Shown here piece after piece: positions 8,562 through 16,831 of a stretch of DNA of 64,000 bases. Origin of the DNA: JBFMDN01 sp040753915 (GTDB lineage: Bacteria; Desulfobacterota; Desulfomonilia; Desulfomonilales; Desulfomonilaceae); assembly GCA_040753915.1 (NCBI GenBank), contig JBFMDN010000001.1, positions 1-64,000 on the forward strand. Direction: 5' to 3'. A program made the translations under genes and the position numbers. Positions within the stretch are counted from its first letter, which is position 1. Each line of letters starts with the position of its first letter. Under the pieces are notes generated by a model. That model was not told the DNA's origin. It made no database searches and saw nothing but the letters and a program-made list of their open reading frames with translations.

Positions 8562-9815
8562 ATGGCTCATTCAGTTCGGACACACATTGAACGCCTTCCC
8601 GGCTTCCTGGCGTTGCAACGCGGCACGGTAGGAGTTCTTTCCATAGTTATCTTGGTGGGGATGGGCGAACGCATGGCCGAACGGTTCCTTCCCATCTACA
8701 TGATGGCGTTGGGAGGTGGAGCTCTGTCTATCGGGTTCTTGAACGCCATGGATAACTTGCTGTCTGCCCTTTACTCGTTCCCCGGTGGTTATCTGTCCGA
8801 TCGGATCGGGAGCAAGAGAGCGCTGGTGGTGTTCAATCTTGTGGCCATGGCGGGGTTTGCCATCGTGATTCTCGTGCCCACCTGGCAAGCAGTCCTTCTT
8901 GGCGCGGCGTTGTTCATTTCCTGGTCAGCCATCTCACTCCCTGCAACTATGAGCTTGATGTATGAGGTGCTTCCCAACAACAAGCGCACAATGGGCGTGA
9001 CCATGCACTCCCTGGTGCGCCGAATTCCCATGGCTTTAGGCCCCATTCTCGGGGGCCTCTGTATTGGCGTTTGGGGGGAACGTGACGGGGTTCGCATCGC
9101 GTTCCTGGCAGCGTTCGTGCTGGCTGGGGTGGCCCTGATCCTTCAGCAAATCCTCATTGAAGAAAGGCGGCAATCCGGCCAGACCAACGAGTGTGAGCTC
9201 GTGCCTGAGAAGAACCCCTTGAAGATGTTCAGACTGATGAGCCCCCGGATGAAGGGGTTGCTGGTCACCGATATTCTCATACGGTTCTGCGAACAGATTC
9301 CGTATGCGTTTGTGGTCGTCTGGTGCATGAAGGTAATCACTGAGCCTGTGTCCCCGGTCCAGTTTGGGCTTCTGACAAGCATCGAAATGGGTACTGCAGT
9401 GCTCATCTATATCCCAGTTGCCTATCTTGCCGATCAAGGGACCAAGAAGCCCTATGTGCTTGTCACATTTGCTTTCTTCACCCTGTTTCCCTTGGTTCTC
9501 ATGTACTGCCGGACATTCGAGTGGTTGATCTTGGCGTTCGTGGTGAGGGGACTCAAAGAGTTCGGTGAGCCGACCCGCAAGGCTTTGATCATGGATCTCG
9601 CTCCCGACACCTGCAAGGCTGGGATGTTCGGACTGTATTACCTCATTCGGGACGTATGCGTCTCAGTAGCTGCTTTCGGTGGCGCTCTGCTATGGGAGAT
9701 CAGCCCGGAAACCAATTTCCTAGTGGCGTTCGCTTTCGGAGGTCTGGGAACGCTTGGATTTGCGATTTATGGGAAGGATGTGCACACTGAGCCTTTGCCC
9801 GCACGGTCACCATGA
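8562..9815 (+). CDS. MFS transporter, intact
   Basis: A 417-residue major-facilitator permease with about 12 hydrophobic helices. The loop motif between helices 2 and 3 reads GGYLSDRIGSKRAL, a good match to the MFS signature, and the protein has full family length. The ATG at 8562 follows GAGAGG. Its substrate cannot be read from sequence. MFS genes recur in bacterial chr clusters, and this one sits between a ChrB gene and the rhodanese/ChrB-C pair. It differs clearly from the broken MFS at 6191-7043, so it is not a duplicate of it. Confidence 0.88.
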   Translation: MAHSVRTHIERLPGFLALQRGTVGVLSIVILVGMGERMAERFLPIYMMALGGGALSIGFLNAMDNLLSALYSFPGGYLSDRIGSKRALVVFNLVAMAGFAIVILVPTWQAVLLGAALFISWSAISLPATMSLMYEVLPNNKRTMGVTMHSLVRRIPMALGPILGGLCIGVWGERDGVRIAFLAAFVLAGVALILQQILIEERRQSGQTNECELVPEKNPLKMFRLMSPRMKGLLVTDILIRFCEQIPYAFVVVWCMKVITEPVSPVQFGLLTSIEMGTAVLIYIPVAYLADQGTKKPYVLVTFAFFTLFPLVLMYCRTFEWLILAFVVRGLKEFGEPTRKALIMDLAPDTCKAGMFGLYYLIRDVCVSVAAFGGALLWEISPETNFLVAFAFGGLGTLGFAIYGKDVHTEPLPARSP

Positions 9816-9881
9816 CCGAAAGGTGGAACCGTATTTTCCTGAAGCTCGTATTGTGCAGCTCTGAATAGAGGTGACTTTAAT

Positions 9882-10201
9882 TTGGCTGAATCTATAACTG
9901 CCGAGGAACTGAAAGCTTTGATGAACAGTGACCGGAAACCTGCTGTCTTTGACGTGGGAAGAACAGCCGACTTCGACTCGGCGTCACAGAAGATTGAGAG
10001 CGCAGTCTGGGGTTATCCGGAAGAGATTTATGAATGATTGATCAAGTGCCGCGGGACGGACCTGTCGTCCTGTACTGCGTCAAAGGTGGTTGCGTAAGTG
10101 AGGGAATAGCTAACCGCCTTCAGCAAATCCATCCTGATGTCAGGTTTCTCGAAGCAGGAATCAAGGCGTGGGAGGAACTCGGCGAACCACTGGAGGAATA
10201 G
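9882..10201 (+). pseudogene. Rhodanese-domain protein split by a frameshift
   Basis: The first half starts at TTG 9882 (LAESITAEELKALM, then VFDVGRTADFD) and ends at TGA 10035-10037 after WGYPEEIYE. The second half starts at ATG 10034 (MIDQVPRDGPVVLYC) and ends at 10201. Together they make one rhodanese domain; the active-site cysteine lies in VLYCVKGGCVSEG. The join is expected to read EWID, so loss of one G in TGG explains the break. The two frames overlap as ATGA, so coupled translation of two half-proteins is not excluded. Single rhodanese domains of this kind occur in chr operons. Confidence 0.75.
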
Positions 10202-10203
10202 GC

Positions 10204-10647
10204 ATGAAATGGATTACGCGTGAGAACGCCAAAGTGGACCGGATTGCCTGTCCATGGCTTATAAAGCGCTTCATCGACTTGGACGCGGAGTTCTTGATTG
10301 TCAGCAAAGATAAGGTGCTCTCCGAGGCCGAACGGCACGGTGCCATTCCTTTTGACGTTGCGGGCGCAGAGCTTGGCCATGTGGATGGACGGTGCTCCTT
10401 CGAGAGCCTCACGCTCAAGTATGGCCTTACAGAGGATCCAGCCCTTGCCCGTATGGCAAGGATTGTTCACGCAGCAGACGTGCCTGCGGACTTAGACTAC
10501 TCACCGGAAGGGGCGGGACTCAAAGCCATAGCTCACGGCTTCGCTCTCCTGCATGGAATCAACGACCAAAAGAAGATGGAGCTTGAGTTCCCCATGTACG
10601 ATGCCCTCTACGCGTGGTGTGAAGAGGAAGTTAAGAAGGGGCGCTGA
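10204..10647 (+). CDS. ChrB C-terminal-domain protein
   Basis: A 147-residue protein that corresponds to the C-terminal domain of ChrB alone: WITRENAKVDRIACPWLIKRF aligns with VTRKGVYVDRIACAWLIRRF of the full-length protein at 7108. Conserved histidine/aspartate positions (IVHAADV, HGFALLHG) are present. The ATG at 10204 is set by GGAGG about 10 nt upstream, inside the end of the rhodanese frame, so the two are translationally close. A longer frame from 10168 overlaps the rhodanese and is not favoured. In other bacteria such a gene usually precedes chrA, and here a chrA stump follows after 36 nt. Confidence 0.82.
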   Translation: MKWITRENAKVDRIACPWLIKRFIDLDAEFLIVSKDKVLSEAERHGAIPFDVAGAELGHVDGRCSFESLTLKYGLTEDPALARMARIVHAADVPADLDYSPEGAGLKAIAHGFALLHGINDQKKMELEFPMYDALYAWCEEEVKKGR

Positions 10648-10683
10648 GGAGCAGACGAGAGGTCTGTGTCGAATTGAGGAGAT

Positions 10684-10860
10684 ATGGTGTTGGAAGCAAC
10701 GGACAAAACAAAGAGCCCTTCCTCTGAACCGGTCTGTGAAGGTGTCCCGATGAAAATGGTCACTTTCCGGGAGGCGTTCTGGGTTTGGGTCAAGGTTGGA
10801 CTCAACAGCTTTGGCGGTCCTGCCGCTCAGATAGCGGTAATGCATCGATATTTGGTGGTG
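10684..10860 (+). pseudogene. chrA: chrA chromate transporter, 5' stump
   Basis: The ATG at 10684 (after GAGGAGAT) opens a ChrA N-terminus: FREAFWVWVKVGLNSFGG and then PAAQIAVMHR, the first helix and the glycine-rich signature of CHR transporters. Homology stops after MHR at about 10848. From there the DNA belongs to the 3'-truncated narH on the opposite strand, and the frame runs on as nonsense to 11031. More than 80% of chrA is missing, so no transporter can be made. Confidence 0.8.
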
Positions 10861-11936
10861 TTTCGCCTCAGTGGTGGCACGGACCAAACCATGGGCAGGG
10901 TTCTGAATTCTGGATGCAGAGGAAACGCGACTTTCCATTGTACGGCCAGATTGTATACAGGAGAAGCTTGCGCTGCGGTCAGAAAGTTCTCGGGGACGCC
11001 CTGCAACCTGGCAGTCTCGATTACAGCCTGATCATGGGGATTCAAAAACATGGATAGCTGAGCCTGATACACCCCTTGATCGTCGGTTACTGAGGCAGCC
11101 TCTCTTATTCGGTCAGCATCGTACAAGATGACACCGAGGTATCTTATCCGACCGACGCAGGACTGGGCACACAGTGTCGGCAATCCCGACTCGACTCGAG
11201 GGTAACAAAAGAGGCACTTTTCCGACCTCCCCGCTTTCCAATTGAAGTAGACCTTCTTGTACGGGCAGCCTGATATGCAGTACCGCCACCCACGGCAGCG
11301 CTCCTGATCTACCAAGACGATGCCGTCTTCTTCCCGCTTGTAGAGGGCTCCTGACGGACACGACCCTACGCATCCGGGATTCAGGCAATGCTCGCAAATG
11401 CGTGGAAGATGGAACATGAACACGTTCTTGAAGTGGAGGAACGTATTCGCATCGAGATCTTTGAAATTGACATCATCCATGCCGGTCGTGTTCACGCCTG
11501 CCAAGTCATCTTCCCAACTCGGCCCCCACGTAATTTCCGCAGGCTAACCCGTGAGAGCGGATCGTGGTCTGGCAGCCGGTTGTCTTGTACGGAGAGGACT
11601 TGCTACAAGATTCTCGTAATCGTAGGTCCAGGGCTCGTAGTAATCGTCAATGGTCGGAAGATCCGGGTTATGAAATATCTTCAAGAGCTTCTCTACTCGG
11701 CCGCCTGCTCGAAGCCGCAGCGTTCCCTGCTCGAATACCTATCCCCCACGGTATTCACTCTGATTCTCCCATTTCTTGGGATAGCCGATTCCCGGCTTGG
11801 TCTCCACGTTGTTGAACCACATGTACTCGGAACCCGGCCGTGTGGTCCAAACATGCTTGCAAGGGATACTACATGTGTGGCAGCCGATGCACTTGTCAAG
11901 ATTCATCACCATGGCAATTTGGGCTCTAATCTTCAT
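10850..11936 (-). pseudogene. narH: Nitrate reductase beta subunit remnant
   Basis: Clear NarH sequence from the start (MKIRAQIAMVMNLDKCIGCH at 11936) through the ferredoxin-like cluster motifs CEHCLNPGCVGSCPSG, CRGWRYCISGCPYKK and CLFCYPRVESG to TLPMVWSVPPL. It is broken by two in-frame TAG codons, at 11739-11741 (a conserved Trp in other NarH) and 11544-11546. All three segments remain in one frame. The 3' end is cut off near 10868 where chrA sequence begins, so about 140 residues are missing. In working operons NarH carries four iron-sulfur clusters and passes electrons from NarI to NarG. Its start overlaps the narG end by 11 nt. narJ and narI are absent. Confidence 0.88.
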
Positions 11937-14900
11937 ACCATTCTACCTCTGTGGCCTTCCGGACGAGGATCGCCTCATCTCTTTGCGAGCCGACCGTGCC
12001 GTAGTAATTGAAACCGTAGCTCAATTGGGCATACCCGCCAAACATGTGAGTCGGCTTCATCGTGATGCGTGTCACGCTGTTGTGTGTTCCAGAGCGCTGG
12101 CTGGAAATCTTGGATCCGGGTACTATCAGCCTTTCCTGAGCGTGGTACATGAAGGCTTTACCACGGGGAATGCGGTGGCTCACAACGGCCCTGGCTACGG
12201 TTACCCCGTTGACGTTGAAGCACTCGATCCAATCATTATCCTTCACATCAATTGAGACCGCGTCCTCGTCGTTGAGCCACACGGTGTTGCCGCCCCGGAA
12301 TAGGGTTAGCATAATGAGCGTTTCCGCGTAGGTGCTGTGGATCGACCATTTGGAATGTGGCGTCAGGTAATTGAGCACAATGGTCTTGCCATCTTCCTGG
12401 CCGACACGTGTCGATCCCATCGCCTGCATGTCCAGGGGCGGCCGGAAGATAGGCAGGGAGTCGCCAAAAGCCCTCATCCATGGGTGATCATGGTAGAAAT
12501 GGACCCGACCCGTCAGGGTGCGGAAAGGTACCTTCTGCTCGACGTTGATCACAAAGGGAGCATAGCGGCGACCTTCGGTTTCCATGCCGCTCCATGTGGG
12601 AGAAGTAATGCACGTCCGAGGTTGAGCGGTCAGGTCCGAAAAAGTGTGTCTCACCCCCTCTCGATCGGTGCTCAAGTGGGAAAGATTCAGTCCGCTGACT
12701 TTTTCCACACCGGCCCAGGCCTTTACGGCCACGTGCCCGTTTGTCTCCGGAGCGAGGGCCAGGATAGCCTCCGCAACATGTTTGGCAGTGAAGAGTGCGG
12801 GCCTTCCCTCAGTGATGCCCTGCGCTTTGACCGTTCCGAGCCTCTCTTTAAGCTCAGCACATTCTTCCGCCGCATTCCATACGACTCCCTTGGCACCGAT
12901 GCCCACCTTTTCTACCAAAGGCCCGAGCGCGGTCATCATTTTGTGCACATTGGGATAGTCCCGAGTTGTCACCACAAGATTGGGCATGGTCTTTCCCGGA
13001 ATCGGCTCGACTTCGCCTTTCTTCCAGTCTTTGACCACAGGCTGTGCGATTTCTCCAATCGTGTCGTGCAATAATGGAGTCGCTACCAAATCCCGACACG
13101 TGCCCAGGTGGATTGACGCAAGCTCTGAGAAACGCTTGGCAATTGCCGTAAAGTGATCCCAGTCGCTTCTTGCCTCCCATGGAGGGTCTACCGCGGCATT
13201 GAACGGATGAATGAACGGATGTAGGTCTGTAGTGCTCAGATCGTACATCTCGTACCATCCTGCTGCAGGGAGGACCACATCTGCGTACAACGCACTGGTC
13301 GACATACGAAAATCTAGAGTGACCAACAAATCCAGCTTGCCTTCGGGGGCCGGATCTCTCCACAGTACTTCCTGCGGACGGATATCAGTCTGCTGGCCAA
13401 GAACTGCGTTTTGGGTTCCTAGGAGGTGTTTGAGGAAGTACTCGTGGCCCTTGCCGCTTGATCCCAACAGGTTCGACCGCCACAAGAACAGGATGCGGGG
13501 AATGTTTGCCATGGAATCCGGATCATGGATGGCGAAGTTCAGCACGCCCCGCTTGAGCTTGCCAACCACCCGCGAAATGATTTCATGTTCGGAGACAGCT
13601 CCGCTCGGACCCGCTTCTGTACAGAGATCGAGCGGATTGCAGTCGAACTGAGGATAAGATGGTAGCCACCCAAGTCTGGCTGCAATCGCATTGTAGTCGG
13701 CAGTATGTGGCGGCAGATCGCCGGACATCAGCGGAGAGCTGATGGTTCTCGGGCCAGGGGATCGTATCGCCACTGATCCGTGGCGAAGTAGTAGAAGGAC
13801 GTGCCGTTTTGGAATCGAGGCGGTCGAAGCCAGTCCAGGCCGAACGCCAGGGTGAACCATCCCGCCAGCGGTCGAACCTTCTCCTGCCCCACATAGTGAG
13901 CCCAGCCACCACCATTGACCCCTTGGCAGCCACAAAGGCTTGTCAGATTGAGAATCGTCCGATACGTCGTGTCCGAATGGAACCAGTGGTTGACCCCAGG
14001 GCCAAGGAAAATCATCGACTTCCCTCTGGTTTTTTCCGCGTTTTCCGCGAATTCCCGTGCCACCCGTATCACGTCATCCCGCGTGCAACCGGTCAAGCTT
14101 TCCTGCCAGGCAGGGGTATAAGGCTTGGGATCGTCATAACTCTCCGCGGCATCTCCTCCCTTACCCCGGTTGACCCCCACGTGGGCGACCAAGATGTCGA
14201 AGACAGTGGTGACGATAATCTCGTTTCCATCGACCTGGATCTTCCGCACCGGGACGGTGCCGATCTTCACTCTTGGACCCTCCAGGCCGAAATAGGGGAA
14301 TCCGATAGAGACCCAGCCATGATTGTCTTCGCCAAAGGTTAAGAGTGGATCAACCGGTGCACCTGTCAGAGAATTTTCCGGCTTTAGGTTCCACCGTCCC
14401 GCCTCGTTCCACCGAAAGCCGATGCTGCCGTTTGGCACGACAAACTCGTAGGCTTGTTTGTCAAAGAAGACGGTCTTCCATTCAGCGTTGTTGACGGAGA
14501 TTCCCAGGTCCGAGGCCCGCAGGAAACGGTTCGAGAGGTATCGGTCTCCGTCCTTCTCCAGAACGACAACAAAGGGGAGATCTGTATATGTCTTAGCGTA
14601 CGAAGTGAAGTACTCGGATTCCCGGTCCAGATAGAACTCTTTGAGTATCACGAAGGTCATGGCCATCGCCAGTGCTGAATCGGTTCCTGCCTTGGCTGGG
14701 AGCCAGGTGTCTGCGAACCTGACGTACTCCGCGTAATCAGGCGCCACCGCGGCCACTTTAGCCCCTCGATATCTGGCCTCGATGAAGAAATGAGCATCCG
14801 GACTGCGAGTCATGGGGAGATTCGTTCCCCAGACAATCGTATACGAGGCTTCAAACCAGTCCGCACTCTCGGGAACGTCCGTCTGTTCACCCCAGACTTG

Positions 14901-15611
14901 AGGTGAGGCAGGGGGAAGGTCGCAGTACCAGTCATAGAAACTAACCATGGACGCACCGATCAAGGACAGAAATCTTGCTCCCGACGCGTACCCAACCATG
15001 GACATGGCAGGTATCGGGCTGAAGCCGAAGATCCGGTTGGGTCCGTATCGCTTTATCGTGTGCACAAGTGACGCAGCTATGAGGGTAGCCGCATCATCCT
15101 CGGAAATTCGGACGAAGCCCCCTTTGCCCCGGGCTTTCTGATACCGTTGCCGTTTCGCAGGGTCCTCAACGATGCTTTGCCAGGCAGAGACCGGATCTGA
15201 ATTGGCCTTCGGAGCATCCTTCCACATCTCTAGAAGGGGAGAGCGAATGTACGGGTACTTCACACGCACAGGGCTGTACGTGTACCAGGAATAGGTCGCT
15301 CCACGAGGACACCCTCGCGGTTCATGATCCGGCATGTTCGGTCCACAGCCAGGGTAATCCACCTGCTGTAGTTCCCAGACGATGATGCCGTCTTTGACAT
15401 AAACCTCCCAGGAGCACGAACCGGTACAATTGACCCCGTGCGTAGAGCGAACCTTCTTGTCATACTGCCATCTTCTTCGATAGTAGTCTTCCCAGTCCCG
15501 ATGGCCGCACAAGACTTCCGCCCAATCCTGGCTGAACGTCTCCGGCTCGCAGGTGTCGGCCCGGCGTCTGGGGCGAAGCCACCTAAGAGAACTAAAGAGT
15601 TTCGTTTTCAT
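11926..15611 (-). pseudogene. narG: Nitrate reductase alpha subunit, frameshifted
   Basis: Near full-length NarG (about 1,225 codons) in two frames. The first frame (15611 to 13728) has the FS0 cluster ligands HGVNCTGSC plus the cysteine of RGCPRGA, and the molybdenum-ligand aspartate in WYCDLPPASPQ. It ends RYDPLAREPSALR. The second frame carries on as SPLMSGDLPPHTADYN and runs to EVEWYED at 11926, through LFLWRSNLLGSSGKGHE and MYHAQERL. The switch lies at about 13735-13755 and needs a single small indel. No other defect is visible. With narH ruined and narJI missing, even a repaired protein could not form the usual membrane enzyme. Confidence 0.9.
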
Positions 15612-16072
15612 GATGGTGTCTCACAATAAGGCTTGCTGCAGTTCTACGGAGATGTGATGGTCGTTGTTCATCAATCGGGAACGCTCCCGGCCACGAGACA
15701 CCAGCCCCCTTCTCCCTACCAATACAGACCCGAAGCCGGAGCCCCAAATGAGCCATAGCCAATTCTCTCCCCCTCACCGAATCGAGCCAAACTAATTTGA
15801 CCGAGAAAAAGCGTTGTCCCGCTTCCGATTATTGTAATCTAGGAAAACTCCTCTTGGGAGACGGCAGTCCCTGTGAATCTCTTCACGTCTCGGGTCCATT
15901 GGCCCTGTCGCGCAGGCAAGAAGCGCCCTTGCACATTACACAAGTGAGTTACATTTACCAATTTTGAGCCGGCTCCCAACGGGGAAAACCAAACTCAGGG
16001 ATGAACCCAGTCTAACATCGGGACCCACTCTGTTGCAACACTGTGATTGTCGCGAGTTCCCTTGTTTCCCGC
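15612..16072. other. Gene-free stretch upstream of narG
   Basis: 461 nt without a supported gene. It would contain the old narG promoter. I saw no clean Fnr-type (TTGAT-N4-ATCAA) or NarL box and no structured RNA. Confidence 0.5.
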
Positions 16073-16744
16073 TCACGGCCCTGGGATGTTCCTAGACTCA
16101 TGATTTGACCAGGCGCTGAGAACGTCTCTAATGGTTGCGGCCGGGATCGTTCCTTCTCGAAGGACACGCACACTGTCGTCCACTGGCTCCACCACGGTTG
16201 AGGGCTTGTCTCCTGGTGTCCGACCAAGATCCAGGATCAGCTCTACCGCCTCCCGGACACCCGGGGCAATTCGGTCCACGAGGTCGGGGTCCGGTTCGCC
16301 GGAGAGATTGGCGCTTGTGGCTGTGATGAAGCCTCCGACCCTGCTGGCAAGATCGCGAGCGGGGCAGGGCGGGGGAACTCTTACTCCGACCTTCCCGTGC
16401 GGACCGACAATCGCACTGGGCAGAGGCTCGAGGGGATCGAGGAGAATCGTGAGGCTGCCCGGCCAGAACCGTTGCATGAGAACAACCGCTGTATGCGACG
16501 GTTGTGCGACCAGACGTCTGACAGAATCGAAGGAATCCGCAATTAGAGCCAGAGGCTTCCCGGTGTCTCTCGACTTTATGGCCAGAAGCCTTCTCAAGGC
16601 TGTCGCGTCGAAGGGATTTGCTGCCAGCGCATAAAACGTCTCAGTGGGGACTATGACTATCCCTCCGGACCTGATGACCTTGGCTGCGCTCTCGAGAGAT
16701 TCATCTGTTAACGAATGTACAATGTTCATGTGACCGGCCGGCAT
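16073..16744 (-). CDS. tsaC: Threonylcarbamoyl-AMP synthase (Sua5/YciO/YrdC family)
   Basis: A 223-residue YrdC-domain protein that would make threonylcarbamoyl-AMP from threonine, bicarbonate and ATP for the t6A37 modification of ANN-decoding tRNAs. Family features are PTETFYALAANPFD, the KSRDTGKPLAL substrate-binding stretch, RFWPGSLTILL and ITATSANLSGEPD. It lacks the extra Sua5 C-terminal domain. The start is either 16744 or the internal ATG at 16729 (MNIVHSL); neither has a strong ribosome site. It lies 87 nt downstream of the sensor kinase gene on the same strand. Confidence 0.88.
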   Translation of the reverse strand: MPAGHMNIVHSLTDESLESAAKVIRSGGIVIVPTETFYALAANPFDATALRRLLAIKSRDTGKPLALIADSFDSVRRLVAQPSHTAVVLMQRFWPGSLTILLDPLEPLPSAIVGPHGKVGVRVPPPCPARDLASRVGGFITATSANLSGEPDPDLVDRIAPGVREAVELILDLGRTPGDKPSTVVEPVDDSVRVLREGTIPAATIRDVLSAWSNHESRNIPGP

Positions 16745-16831
16745 CGAGAGTCGTGCCCGATGAGGTGGAACGTCGGGAAGTGGGAACTGCGGGCTTTCAG
16801 TGTCTCGTTCGTGAAATGAATCGCGATTGCC

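Noticed and set aside
10684..11031. A 115-residue novel protein
   Set aside because: Only the first ~55 residues are chrA-like; the rest is antisense narH.
11544..11741. Pyrrolysine read-through of the two narH TAG codons
   Set aside because: The 3' end of narH is also deleted and narG is frameshifted, so decay explains the stops better. No pyl genes are in the window.
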